Assembly (NCBI RefSeq): GCF_001641265.1
Contig: NW_020167526.1
Location: 1,054,001 to 1,118,000 of the forward strand
DNA from: Pseudogymnoascus destructans
Lineage: Eukaryota; Ascomycota; Leotiomycetes; Thelebolales; Thelebolaceae
DNA: 64,000 nucleotides
Direction: 5' to 3'
The notes below the pieces were generated by a model. That model did no database searches, was not told the DNA's origin, and saw nothing but the letters and a program-made list of their open reading frames with translations. Shown one piece after another: positions 41,501 through 51,342 of the stretch. The translations under genes and the position numbers were made by a program. Within the stretch, counting starts at the first letter, position 1. Each line of letters begins with the position of its first letter.

Positions 41501-43326
41501 CCTTCTGCGAGTGGTATCTCATGGTCATAAGGCTGGTGCTTTGGCAGAATTGATGCCTTTGCCTTGTCAAAAAGATGTTGGTAGTCTTGGTATGCTAAAG
41601 GCAAAATGACCTCCTGAGATGATTTCTCCAAATCTGAAGTAGCTGCTATCTCCAGGACAGGTTGGAAAGGTTTAACCCATATCAGAGATGATATATCGCC
41701 CATAGTTTGGTCAAAATCCTTGATCTGGGACAAGTTTGAGTCTTGGACCTGAATAGGGGTAACTGAGGCTTGAAGGGTTTTTTCAGTATTGAGCTCAGGA
41801 TTTGAGCTAAACCCAAGCGATAAATGCTTCCAATTGATAGTTGGATCATGCCTTTGAAGCCATGGAAGACCTAGGATAACTGGGTACTTCATTGGTATAA
41901 CATCTAAAGAGATGGTGTCTGAAAATGTTGATTTTCCTAGGGGAATCTCAAGTTTGAGTACTGGGGTGTTGCAGGTAATGGAACCTGAACTGATAGGAGT
42001 TCCATCAATGACTCGGAGCAACTCTGGAGTGCGTTTGGGAATTGTAGGTAACTGGTGTGTCAAGATGAGGTCTTGAGATATAAAGTTGCCTGTTGCCCCT
42101 GAGTCTATCATAGCCCTTGTAGACAACACCTGTTGTTTGAAATGGAGTTGAATAGGGATTAACAGGTGTGTGAGACTCTGAGAAAGCACCATCGACACAT
42201 CTTTGTTGTCTAGGGGAGAAGTTATAGTCTCAGTTGAAGTTGTGCCTGCTAGGGATTTTTCAAGTTTTTCAGGAATAGCAGTTGTGACTGTGTCTGAGGC
42301 TGCTATATGTTTTGAATCAGCACTCCCTCGTGCTGAATAGCACTCCTGAATTCTGTGTCCCCCTTTGCCACAGTATAAACAAAGGTTGTTGTCCATTCTG
42401 TGTTTTCTTTCTTGAGGGGTAAGTTTACCCCTTTTCAGTTTTTGAGGGTATCCTGTAGGCTGAGGTGCTGGATTTGCTGTAGATCTCTTTATAGAGGCGT
42501 CTAAGTCCATAGGTTCAGGTGCTGAGTCCTTAGCAGTTGGTGTAGAGGTGTAATTGTTGAAATTTCTTGTTGGATGCCAGTCTTGGTTCTTCTCCTTTCT
42601 TCTTTCAAAAAGCCTATCATCGAGTCTGACAGCTTTCTCTATAAGCGTTTGAAGTGTTGTAGGGCGTTCTTCTTTGCTGAGTTCATCCTTAATAGAGCTC
42701 TTGAGCCCTTGGTAGTAAGTGAAGACTAAGGCTTCTTCATTCCAAGTCAAGTGAGAAGTGATTCTCCTAAATTCTGTTGTATACTGAGCAGCAGAGGTCT
42801 TTTGACATAGCTTCTGTAGCTCTCTTTCTGCTGTAGCAGTTTCGTTGATGTCTCCAAAGGTCCTGGTAAGTTCCTCTTGAAACTGGTCATAAGAGGTAAT
42901 CAAAGGTGTAGTGGTATTTTGGTTGTTGCCACTAAGTCTTCTAAGATATGGCTCAAAGAAGTTGAATGCAGATCCACGGAGGTAGCTGGCAGCGAAATAG
43001 ATCTTCTGAATGTCTGAGGTGAACTGATGAGGCCTGAGGGTGAAGTAGATGTCCAGTTGCATAAGAAATCCCTTCAACTTCCTCCTGTCTCCATGGTATA
43101 AATCTGGTGTTTGCACTTTAGGAAGTGCACCTGGGGTACTCGAAATAGCCAGAGGAGCTGTGGGAAGCTCTGTATGATGTGTCTGAGTTGAAGATTGTGT
43201 TGCTGAAGTGTTGGCTTGAAAGGTGTTTTCCAAATTCTCAAGTTTGTTTGCTATAGTTTGTATAAAGGCAAACAGTTGTTGCATCTGCTGTTCAGCAGTA
43301 GTTGTAGGAGCTTGGTCGTCCTCCAT
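38539..43326 (-). pseudogene. Gag-Pol polyprotein of a fungal chromovirus, one in-frame TAG
   Basis: From the ATG at 43326 the frame runs 1596 codons to the stop at 38539, broken only by a TAG at 40387-40389 (codon 980), inside RNase H. Domains in order: gag with a capsid-like region (about 75-245); zinc knuckle CLYCGKGGHRIQEC (about 316-329); aspartic protease with DSGATG (Asp about 408); reverse transcriptase with the YLDD active site; RNase H beginning TDASDFA. After the stop come the rest of RNase H and the integrase, with an HxH/CxxC zinc region (CTTCNLNK), Asp in SIDFIV, Asp in WISDRGAVF and Glu in QTDGQTERVN. It ends in a chromodomain (YEVESILDKK... FLVKWKGYP... NTWEP), which steers integration in related elements. 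The element resembles fungal chromoviruses of the MAGGY/skippy type. Confidence 0.95.
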
Positions 43327-43366
43327 TGTAGTATCGAAGTGCTGCTATAGAAATAGTTGAAGCTTG

Positions 43367-43376
43367 AAGCAGGCAA
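43367..43376 (-). other. Predicted self-primer-type primer-binding site
   Basis: On the minus strand the 5' LTR ends at 43379, two bases follow (CC), and then TTGCCTGCTT at 43376-43367. This is exactly complementary to AAGCAGGCAA at 43692-43683 inside the LTR, placed about 25-35 nt after a TATA-like box and so near the likely 5' end of the transcript. The arrangement matches self-priming elements such as Tf1 and its fungal relatives. No tRNA 3'-end complement is apparent. Confidence 0.6.
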
Positions 43377-43378
43377 GG

Positions 43379-44314
43379 TGTAATGGTGGGTGCACCAGAT
43401 ATGAGAATCTAGCCACCCAAGGAAGGGATGAATTTACTAAGACAACACACTGTCTTAGGAAACAGAGCCAAAGGGTTGTAGCTTAGACTATTCCACAACG
43501 CAGCAATCAGGTGTATGATGTGGTGAAGTGGTTTAGACAAGTTGCAACAAATGTTGAGTCTGAGAACTCAGGGGTAAGTCAGAGGTTAGCACCTCACTGA
43601 CTTTTCAAAAACAGAGAATAACAAGATCAATGCTTGGAAGCTTGGAAAAGACGTAGAAGTATGTGCTAGTCGATTTACTGTATTGCCTGCTTGCCCTTTC
43701 TTAAGGAAAGGGCAATCCTATTTATGCCAAAGGAGTGTAGTTCTCTCATTTTCCATGACTTTCCATGACTAACCAGGCTTGGTAAATGTATTAGAAATCA
43801 AGTGCGACCCACAACTAGCTTGCTAATCATGTAGTGAACGTAAGAGAATCCCATAGAACCATCTCTTGGGTTCCTAGCCTATAGGAAGTGAAAAGGAGGT
43901 CCAAGGTCAGAGTACCTATAGATAAATTATGTCATAACTTAACCAATCTTGTGGGTAACTAAGGAGCGATGACGTGTAATGAATCATAGAGGGTTGTAGA
44001 AGCTTCTAGAGCTATCGTTCATGTTCCTAGGCCTCTAGTTGGTAGATATATGCCATGTGGTAGTATTGGCCCACCCCCTTAAGGAGGAGATTTTCTTAAT
44101 AACTTGTTCAATGAGTGTTCAAATGATATGCCGTGATGTATGTAGCATAAACAGATGTAGTAGAAGAGTTTGCAGCAATCGTTGAGTAGTATTGCTTCTG
44201 TTGTTGGTGTGATAAGCCAAGATATGTATGGTGACTTGTAGGTTTGAGGAGGAGATTTCTAAGTTTGCTCTTGAGTTTGATAGCAAACTGAGTGCAACGA
44301 ATGTCAGTATGACA
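43379..44314 (-). repeat. 5' LTR of the gypsy element
   Basis: 936 bp, apparently identical to the 3' LTR. On the coding strand it contains a TATA-like CATAAATAG (43726-43718) and, about 30 nt on, the putative transcript start region with AAGCAGGCAA (43692-43683). Confidence 0.96.
43718..43726 (-). promoter_or_regulatory. TATA-like box of the gypsy LTR promoter
   Basis: Minus strand CATAAATAG. It lies 26-34 nt upstream of the AAGCAGGCAA sequence that would begin the transcript if the element self-primes. The solo LTR at 22189 has the same motif in its own orientation (near 22776-22784). Confidence 0.5.
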
Positions 44315-44624
44315 ATCGTGCTAGTGTATTTTCTTCTGCATTTGAGAGAGCTTGTTCAATTTCATGAGCTACAGCACGCGTTTTCTTCCCAGACATCCTA
44401 TCAGCAAGAGTTGACTTAGGAACTTCGAAGTGGTCTGCAGCAAGTCTAATTGATTTGAATTCCTTCAATTGGAGCGCAATGACAGCCTTTTGGATGTTGT
44501 CTTCAATCTGAGCACGACTGTATGGTTGTGGGATGTTCATGGTGGAAGGTATGAAGGTTCTGAGTTGGTAGTCGGGCATTTTTGTCCGACTACCCCGTAT
44601 GTCCGACTACCCCATACGTTACGT

Positions 44625-45278
44625 TATACTAATAAAGCTCCTTAAATTTAAAGTCACGTGATGTTCATGTGACCTAATACTCATGAGTATGAGTATTTGA
44701 GTAACTCGAGTAACTCAGGAGTATCATGAGTATTGTGCTAACCCTGCGAGTAAGCTGTTAGTTCGATTTTTGAGGGTGGCGGGGGTGATGGCTAGGCGTT
44801 TCTTAACATCGTTGCTAGCATGAGAGAACGCCGGAAATACAGTTACTATGAGCACTAATGTTGTAAATAATCCCTCTTCGGACATTTGGCGGCATGAGTA
44901 CAACAGCTCAGGTCCACAATATTACAACACCTATGACATACAAAAGACTTCACATCATATCACATTACACAATAATCAAAAACCAAAATGTTTTGCAAAC
45001 GCACAACCTTCAATTTTCAGCCCCTACTAAAGGGACCTACAAACGAGCGGCTGCAACTACCACCAGACCCGCTGCTGAACAACAGGCTCATGGCATCGCT
45101 ATAACATATCTCCATACCGACTCCCCCCCCTCCCCACCCAAGACGAAAAAAGACAAGCAAGCCACTTCAAGCCCACCCATCCAACCCATCAAAAAGCGGT
45201 GAAAGAGGGGGTCCCAGAATTAAAAATCTCCTCTCAAGTGCTGTGCACACCAACCTCGTGTTATCAAAGACAAGACAT
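44625..45278. other. Spacer after the transposon island, with the INO1 3' side
   Basis: AT-rich sequence with short palindromic CTCATGAGTATGAG-type motifs near 44680-44735. The right part (about 44850-45278) should be the 3' untranslated region of the minus-strand INO1 gene. No gene seen. Confidence 0.45.
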
Positions 45279-46871
45279 CTAGAACAGCTTGTGCTCAAGA
45301 GTCATGTCGGACTCGGGCTGGAGACCAACGCAGGCACGGAAGATGTTGGTCAAGGCACCACGCTGCTTAGCGAGGGCGTTGACGACCGGAGTTCCGTTAG
45401 GCACGAGCGGGGCCTTGAGCATGTAAGACAGGATGCTGAGAACAGAGTGGAAGCCCTTGTACTCGCCACCCTCAGACTTCCAGGACACGCGGGTCATGAG
45501 CTCGGCGATGAGGACGAGATCGATGATGAGCGGGGAGGCAAGGAGAGAGTCCTCGCACACGTTGAAGAGGGAGATGGTCTGGTGGCCGCCCATGAAGATC
45601 TCGGCGTAGTACTCGTCGAGGGCGCGCTTGTTGTCGCCGACGGCGGGCATGTACTTGATCACCACGGTGTGGTCGGGGTGCTCGCCCTCCTTGTAGAGGA
45701 TGTGGTTGGCCTCGACCATGTCGTCGACGACGTTGGACTTGGAGATCTCCTTGGAGCGGAACTGGCGCTGGGAGCTCAGGTTTTTGCCGTCGTTGTTACC
45801 CAAGTGGTTGTACGAGGCGATGGAGGTGAGCTTGATACCGGCGCTGATCAGGAAGTCGACGAGGGCGGACTTCATCTTGGTCTGGCCGGACTTGAAGTCG
45901 TCACCGCCGATGAACGCGCCGTGCCTCTCAGCAAGGTCAATGGCACCCGGAACGAAGGTGTTCTGAGGGGAGCCGTTGATGAATGGCACGTTGTCGAGGA
46001 TACAGGCGACAGCGAAGACGGTGGAAGGAGCAACCTCCTCGTGTCCGTCAGCGATGGCCTTCAACAGGTTGTCGGCAGTGTCGTTGATGCCAGGGATGAG
46101 CTCAGCAAAGCGCTCAGTGTTGGCAGTCCACATGACAATGACCTTGTCGAGGTTGTTGGCGGCCTTGAAGTTGGCAATGTCCTTGCGGATCTGCTCGACG
46201 TGCTCGTTGCAAGCCTTGGAGCCGGCAATGAGGTTGTCGGCACGGTCCTCCTGGTTGGCGGCAATGAAATCCGGGTAGTAGATGGATGGGAGTGGGGTCA
46301 TGGCAGCCATCTCCTTGCTGACCATGGCCTTGAGGGTGGGCTCAAGGACAGCAGCACGGTCCATGGCATCAGCCAGGTTCATGGAGCTGATATCCCATCC
46401 GCCAACGACGAGGTCGTTGGGGTGGACCATGGGGAGAACGTCATGGAAGGGAATGTTGACATCTTTGGCGGTCGTCGCGTCCGTACCCAGCTTCATGGTG
46501 GAGGCCATGGTGACGGAACCGTAGTAGTTGGCAGTACGGTTGCCCTCACGTGTGGGCCAGGTGAGGTTGCGGCGGTTGGCAATGATACCAGCGGTGACGG
46601 TGGAACCGTTGTTACCACCGAGACCGACCAGCATCATACCGGTCTTGGGGATGGCACGCTCGACCTTGAAGTCGTAGACTGTCTCCTTGGGGGTAGCAAC
46701 GTACTTGCCAGCCTCATCTTTAGAGACAGAGGTGGTGCAGTAGGTGTACTTGGACTTGATAGTCGCGTCGGTGTACTCGACGTTTGGGCTGTTGACCGTG
46801 AAAAGGTCCTTGACGGGGGAAGCACCGTTCCCGCTTGCAACACCAGTGCCATTGTCAGCGTGTGGTGCCAT
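45279..46871 (-). CDS. ino1: Inositol-3-phosphate synthase (myo-inositol-1-phosphate synthase)
   Basis: Intronless 530-aa protein, ATG at 46871. It converts D-glucose 6-phosphate to 1D-myo-inositol 3-phosphate using NAD+ as an internal redox cofactor, the first and committed step of inositol synthesis, in the cytosol. Visible signatures: N-terminal SPNVEYTDATIKSKYTY; Rossmann NAD-binding LVGLGGNNGST (81-91); NGSPQNTFVPG; GGDDFKSGQTKMKS with the catalytic lysines; SYNHLGNNDGKNLS; and SWKSEGG... with the conserved C-terminal block. The length equals the family's usual 520-540 aa. A long open frame on the opposite strand is only a by-product of codon choice. The upstream leader has an inverted repeat that includes the start codon. 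Confidence 0.97.
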   Translation of the reverse strand: MAPHADNGTGVASGNGASPVKDLFTVNSPNVEYTDATIKSKYTYCTTSVSKDEAGKYVATPKETVYDFKVERAIPKTGMMLVGLGGNNGSTVTAGIIANRRNLTWPTREGNRTANYYGSVTMASTMKLGTDATTAKDVNIPFHDVLPMVHPNDLVVGGWDISSMNLADAMDRAAVLEPTLKAMVSKEMAAMTPLPSIYYPDFIAANQEDRADNLIAGSKACNEHVEQIRKDIANFKAANNLDKVIVMWTANTERFAELIPGINDTADNLLKAIADGHEEVAPSTVFAVACILDNVPFINGSPQNTFVPGAIDLAERHGAFIGGDDFKSGQTKMKSALVDFLISAGIKLTSIASYNHLGNNDGKNLSSQRQFRSKEISKSNVVDDMVEANHILYKEGEHPDHTVVIKYMPAVGDNKRALDEYYAEIFMGGHQTISLFNVCEDSLLASPLIIDLVLIAELMTRVSWKSEGGEYKGFHSVLSILSYMLKAPLVPNGTPVVNALAKQRGALTNIFRACVGLQPESDMTLEHKLF

Positions 46872-46911
46872 ATTTTAGTATGTTAAGAGTAGTGTAAGCT
46901 ACTAAAATATG
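46869..46911 (-). promoter_or_regulatory. Inverted repeat enclosing the INO1 start codon
   Basis: Arms 46869-46880 and 46900-46911 are perfect 12-bp inverted repeats (CATATTTTAGTA and TACTAAAATATG) separated by 19 nt. In an mRNA that includes both arms, the start codon would be paired inside a short AU-rich stem. Whether the transcript extends that far is unknown. A role in controlling translation is speculative. Confidence 0.4.
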
Positions 46912-48487
46912 TGGAGGTTTGAGTTGGTTGTTCTTGGTTGTTCTTGGTTGTATTGGATTATTTATTTGACGTGCGGTAAATCCGATGAACTACCAGGAGC
47001 ACTCTTGCGGCCTCCAGCAAACGGGTGGTGGATACTGTGAGGGAGTCAGCTTGGAGCTCTTCCTCGTCCTCTTCCTCTTCCTCTTCCTCTACCTCATCTT
47101 CATCTTCTCGAGGGGAAAGGGGACGTACGAGTTAAGGAGATTAGAAAACGTCTTGAAGACTTGAGGAAGATCGACACTCGGGAGCGACGATCTAGAACAG
47201 GTGTAAGACGGGTATTGGGGTGTTGTTGAGGAAGGGTTGAAGTGTATAGCAGCCGATCAGAATGTTGTTGAGGGTTTTGAAGTTTTTGAAGCTTTGAAGT
47301 TGTATTGAGCAAATGTTTGTGGGAATGTGCGGTTGTGGGTGGGATGGTGGGTGGGATGGTGGGTGGGATGGTGGGTGGGATGGTGGGTGGGATGGCGGGA
47401 TGGTGGGATGGTTGCTGTGACTCCAGTGGGTGGTGGTGGCAGGCGTCATTGGAGCATGCTGGGACTCAAGTGGTGGTGCATAGAGATCCGTTCTACTGTA
47501 CTCTGTACTCGGATCTCGTACCCGTTTACACACGCGAGCAAGAACCCTGAATGGAGCACGTGAAAAAAGGCGTCGCAGTGGTCCTGCACTGTAGCACTGC
47601 ACCTAACCGAAAGCCCAAATTCTTCACTTCTTTTCTTCCTCTTTTCTTCTCTTCTTCCTCTTTTCTTCTCTTCTTCCTCTTTTCTTCTCTTCTTCCTCTT
47701 TTCTTCCTCTTATCTCTCATTCCTCCCAACACCCAACACCCCTGGCACATTCTAACCATAGCACCATATAACTCTTCTTTCATCCCATAATATCCCAAAT
47801 AGCCGCCCTGGCCAACAAACAATAGGGATTGTTACAAGACCCTCCCCCCCGGTCCTAGCCGAGCACCCCCCCCTTCTCGATCCCACCCATCGTGGCGTCG
47901 TCCCCATGCGGAAGAGATTTACGTATCAAATCTCCGAACAAGACGACGGCTAATGAACGAGAGGGACTCGAGGCTATTCGAGTATCTCTTCCGTCCGCTC
48001 AATCCGCACACAGAGGGATATTCCTATCGTGCCTGAACTCGACTACTGCAACGATACCAACGATACCAACCATACCAACCATACCAACCATACCAACGAT
48101 ACCAACCATACCAACCATACCAACCATACCACCACGGCAATTTCCTCATTCGACATCAGCCTACGGAATACTCCGTACACCCCGTCCAAATCAGGACCCT
48201 GACTGCCCTTGTGGCGCTCTGAAACATACAGCGTGTGGCCAGGAACAGCCAGGGAACAGCCAGGGAACAGCCCAGCTTTGGAGATGACAGCGCTTACCCT
48301 GCGCTGTCCCACCCCAACCCCCATCCCCCTCGCCGCACCACACCTTCTCCAGTCAGCGCCCCAGCTGGATTGGATCCTGGCCTAATCTCGTAAACCCTCA
48401 ACTGTACTCCCCATAGCGACCCATCGGGGGACCAGTCTGGATGCGATGGAGGTGGCGGGTGATGCGCACTATCCTGGCCCACCGCTA
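46912..48487. other. INO1 upstream region with several simple repeats
   Basis: Probable INO1 promoter, then simple repeats: TTGGTTGTTC units (46921-46950), a TCTTCC-type tract (47055-47095), six GGTGGGATG-type units (about 47335-47410), a TTCCTCTTTTCTTC tract (47625-47712) and a 9-bp CATACCAAC array (about 48055-48130). No gene is supported. It ends at the TA target of pogo copy 2. Confidence 0.6.
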
Positions 48488-50478
48488 CTCGGTGTTCCAC
48501 CCACTCGCTTCGCTCGTAGGTGGCGACAGCAAGTTGTGCGTGCGACAGCAAGATGTGCGACACATAAAACGAAGAAAAAGACGCCTTATATATCAACTAT
48601 ATAACTATATAATTAAAACATAAAATCAATAGAACTACTATCACTATCGCTACTGCCACTATTGCTACTATCACTTTGATCCTTACTATACCGTAAAATG
48701 ATCACTTTTGATTTCAACCCTTCCTTCTTCCGCTCTGCTACCCGCTTCCTCTCAACCTTACGCTCTTCAATTTCGATTTTACGTGCTTGCGCTTGTAGCT
48801 GCTTTACTACTTGGTCCGATTCCCTTGCTGCTCTTGCGTCTGCTTTTGCTTGCAACTTTGCTTTCTTCTCTTCCCGCATTTTCCGTGCATCTGATGCATA
48901 TAACTGCCCTCCTTTCTGTAGTGATTTCCGTGCCCTTGCCTTTGCTGCCTTCTGCTCTACTGCACGTAGAGTCATAATATCTAGCTCGGTCTTATAGAGC
49001 TCTGCCCGGTGTAGAACAACTGTAGTTCCACGTGCAAATGATTGAAACCCTTCTCTTGAAGGCGATGAGAAAGCTTCCTCTGCTCTCTTCTGCCAATGTT
49101 CAACCGCTTGCACACTTTGCATAGTTGTTTTCGGTGTTGAGATAATATTATATGAAGCAAATGGCTCATAATCAGGTGTTTGATTCCGAGTCTCTTGTAT
49201 CTTGTCAATTACAAGTGGAGGATTATATGGATATAGTCCTGTATTTCTCCAACCAGATTGAATTGTACGGACAGTTAGAGATTGCCGTCGGATTTGCGGG
49301 AGGTCTGAAAGGAACGTACGTAGCTTATACTCATAGTCGTAGCTACGTACTGCTTGATCAAGTGCCTTTTGATGAAAGTGTTTGCACTGCTTAAAAACCG
49401 CTACATCAAGAGGTTGTAATAGATGTGTTGTATGAGCAGGAAGGCAGCAAATAACAATGTTATGCTCTTCTGCTAATGTAAGAAAGCGCTCTGTTTTATG
49501 AGAGTCATGGCCGTCAAGTAATAAGAGGCGAGTATCATCTGGTGCCATATGCTCTGCAGATAGTTGGATAAAATGCATAAGGTATTGGATTGCAATGTCG
49601 TCGTTTGAATACCCGCTCTCATTTACAATAATGAGAGCATTTGGCTCAAGGTCATCATTGTACCATGAATCCATATGAAGTTTGCCAGGGATAATGATAG
49701 CTTCTGCAAGTGCAGCACCACTTGCATTTACTGCCTCAATTACAGTAACAGAGAGCCGATTCTCAGGATTATCAACAGTCCACTGCTTTACACCGATTGG
49801 TACAATAACAGCCGTAGACTTATAACACCCAATCATATAGCCTGTCTCATCAACATTCCATAAATTATATGGCTTAATGTTATGTTTTGTAATAAGGGCG
49901 TTATATGTGAGAAAGAATTCCTCAAACACCTCTTTCTTTTGTGCTTGCTTCCGATGTGTATTTAACGTCTTCGTGTGAATTGTATGAAATTCGGGGTGTG
50001 CTTTTAGAAAGCGTTGTAGCCACCGTTGTGATGGTATCGTACGATTAGGTCGTAAGTCTGCAACTGCCCGTAGTATCATAGATCGGTTGGCAGGGACCCC
50101 GCGCTCAAGTTGGTCGTATATGAATTGACAGACCGCGGTCTCTTGCGATTGAGATAAGACTCGATTGCTACCTCCGTGGGGTAATTGAGGAGACGTAGTA
50201 CTCGTAATACGACGTCGGAGTGTCTCACGGTTGACATTGAATTTATTTGCAACCCAAGCAATTGTATATGTACTTGGTTGTTTTAAGAAGAACTGTTGGG
50301 CCTCATTAAGGCGAGCAATCATAGTAGGATCGTTATTTTGAGGCATTGTAGATACTACGTTATGAAGAATACTATTATTTTTTCTATATATCAAAATAGC
50401 GGTGTACGCACATCTTGCTGTCGCACGCACAACTTGCTGTCGCCACCTACGAGCGAAGCGAGTGGGTGGAACACCGAG
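48488..50478 (-). mobile_element. Fot1/pogo element, 1991 bp, copy 2
   Basis: Same length, same perfect 72-bp terminal repeats (48488-48559 and 50407-50478) and same gene as copy 1 at 31548-33538. TA lies outside each end (48486-48487, 50479-50480). The flanking DNA differs from copy 1, so this is an independent insertion and not a segmental duplication. Confidence 0.96.
48613..50346 (-). CDS. Pogo/Fot1-type transposase, intact (copy 2)
   Basis: 577 aa from the ATG at 50346 with the same psq and CENP-B-like DNA-binding regions and the DDE_1 Asp blocks LWNVDETGY, LLLLDGHDSH and LLQPLDVAVF. It has Arg at both positions where copy 1 has Cys (RETLRRRIT, LTVRTIQSG). As the Cys codons in copy 1 are explained by C-to-T change in CpG, copy 2 is probably closer to the ancestral, active sequence. 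Nothing in the frame looks damaged. Confidence 0.94.
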   Translation of the reverse strand: MPQNNDPTMIARLNEAQQFFLKQPSTYTIAWVANKFNVNRETLRRRITSTTSPQLPHGGSNRVLSQSQETAVCQFIYDQLERGVPANRSMILRAVADLRPNRTIPSQRWLQRFLKAHPEFHTIHTKTLNTHRKQAQKKEVFEEFFLTYNALITKHNIKPYNLWNVDETGYMIGCYKSTAVIVPIGVKQWTVDNPENRLSVTVIEAVNASGAALAEAIIIPGKLHMDSWYNDDLEPNALIIVNESGYSNDDIAIQYLMHFIQLSAEHMAPDDTRLLLLDGHDSHKTERFLTLAEEHNIVICCLPAHTTHLLQPLDVAVFKQCKHFHQKALDQAVRSYDYEYKLRTFLSDLPQIRRQSLTVRTIQSGWRNTGLYPYNPPLVIDKIQETRNQTPDYEPFASYNIISTPKTTMQSVQAVEHWQKRAEEAFSSPSREGFQSFARGTTVVLHRAELYKTELDIMTLRAVEQKAAKARARKSLQKGGQLYASDARKMREEKKAKLQAKADARAARESDQVVKQLQAQARKIEIEERKVERKRVAERKKEGLKSKVIILRYSKDQSDSSNSGSSDSDSSSIDFMF

Positions 50479-50480
50479 TA

Positions 50481-51342
50481 AACCCGGCTGGTCCTGGGGC
50501 GGCTGGAAGGGGGAGTGATCATTACTACGCTACATACGGACTCCTTTGTATGGGGATGCCATGTCGTGCAGATGGAACCATCGACCGTTGGCACGGCGGC
50601 GGGTTGGTGTGGTGAGTTGCAGAGTTCCAGAGCGTGGGAGATGGGGATATTGATGATGTGCGTTCTCATGTTCAGAGTACTCGAGTTACTCCTGAAGATT
50701 TCCTCGGCGTACCAGTTATGAGAGCAGCGAAAAAGGAGGTTGACAAGAGGTTGACAGGACAATATGAGGTGCAACCCGTGAAGTTGGGAGCATTGAGAGC
50801 AAGATTGTCATCAACCGCCAATCCCCCTCTCGCCCTCCCCTCAACTCCTCCATACTCAGCTCCTACTCGCTGCACAGAGCATGTGATCCGTGCACCTGTG
50901 GGTGTCACCGTGGTACCTGGTACCTGCATAAGTTATGTCTCTCCTGTGCATAGACCCTCGAGAGGCCCCTCGTCGACCGTCGAACCGTCCTTAACACCCA
51001 CCTCCCGGTCCACGTTTCCGAACAATTGTTTAGTCTGAAACCTCGCCGTCGCGCATTCCACTGCCGCTGTTAAAAGACATTCTGTACATACTCTGCTTGA
51101 AGTGCCGGAAACCAAAGACATTTCTTCGTCCTTGCTTTGCAATCGTGCTTGCTTGCTTTCCTCCTTATCTCCCTAACCTACCAAAAAGACCTCGACCAGC
51201 AGAGTCAACAACAACAACAAAAGGCGCAGGTAGCCTTCTCCCAATCTGCTCGTTCACCACCACACCGCGCATCTGGACTGGCAGCCTGGAGCGCTGCCGC
51301 ATGTTGCAATATCCAGAATAGGAGACCTGAGAGCGTAGGACC
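50481..51342. other. Spacer; promoter side of the LIM-domain gene
   Basis: No coding frame with conserved features. The last 300 nt should be the LIM gene's promoter and 5' leader, including a CAACAACAACAAAAG run near 51208. Confidence 0.45.

Larger units (their letters stand above)
37592..44314 (-). mobile_element. Complete Ty3/gypsy chromovirus-type retrotransposon, 6723 bp
   Basis: Two 936-bp LTRs (37592-38527 and 43379-44314) bound a 4851-bp interior. No LTR difference was noticed on reading them in parallel. The target duplication is ATCGT (37587-37591 and 44315-44319). On the coding (minus) strand the order is 5' LTR, primer-binding site, gag-pol polyprotein with a C-terminal chromodomain, polypurine tract, 3' LTR. 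Apparently identical LTRs mean a very recent insertion, later than the pogo element that it splits. Confidence 0.97.
36102..44579 (-). pseudogene. Pogo-type transposase, split by the gypsy insertion and frameshifted
   Basis: The N-terminal part runs from the ATG at 44579 to 44315 and has a psq-like helix-turn-helix (KEFKSIRLAADHFEVPKSTL). The gypsy target site interrupts it. The frame resumes at 37586 without loss: the split Trp codon is restored by removing the insert and one ATCGT copy. The core then shows YNMDETGFAVG (first Asp), a frame change near 36960-36985, MDGHSSHITGD (second Asp) and LLQPLDVGVYG (third Asp). A C-terminal coiled-coil-like and AT-hook-like stretch (RPRGRPRKRP) follows. 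The gypsy insertion alone would inactivate the gene; the frameshift is a second, independent lesion. Confidence 0.88.
36055..44624 (-). mobile_element. Second pogo-family element (about 1.84 kb) split by a gypsy element
   Basis: The left end begins ACGTAACGTATGGGGAGTC at 36055; the right end, read on the reverse strand from 44624, begins ACGTAACGTATGGGGTAGTC. TA lies just outside each (36053-36054 and 44625-44626). The right terminus has two tandem copies of a 17-bp GGGGTAGTCGGACA-containing motif; the left copies have decayed slightly. Subtracting the 6723-bp gypsy element and one copy of its 5-bp target leaves 1842 bp, the size expected for Fot1/pogo. Confidence 0.92.

Noticed and set aside
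26085..46871. Inositol gene cluster of PLC and INO1
   Set aside because: The two are 16 kb apart, separated by a transposon island, and face different directions. Neither shared regulation nor other inositol genes are visible.
45243..46886. 547-codon open frame on the plus strand opposite INO1
   Set aside because: It is the exact antisense of a strongly conserved gene, shows repetitive Val/Gly/Asp composition and no domain. It is a by-product of codon preference in INO1.
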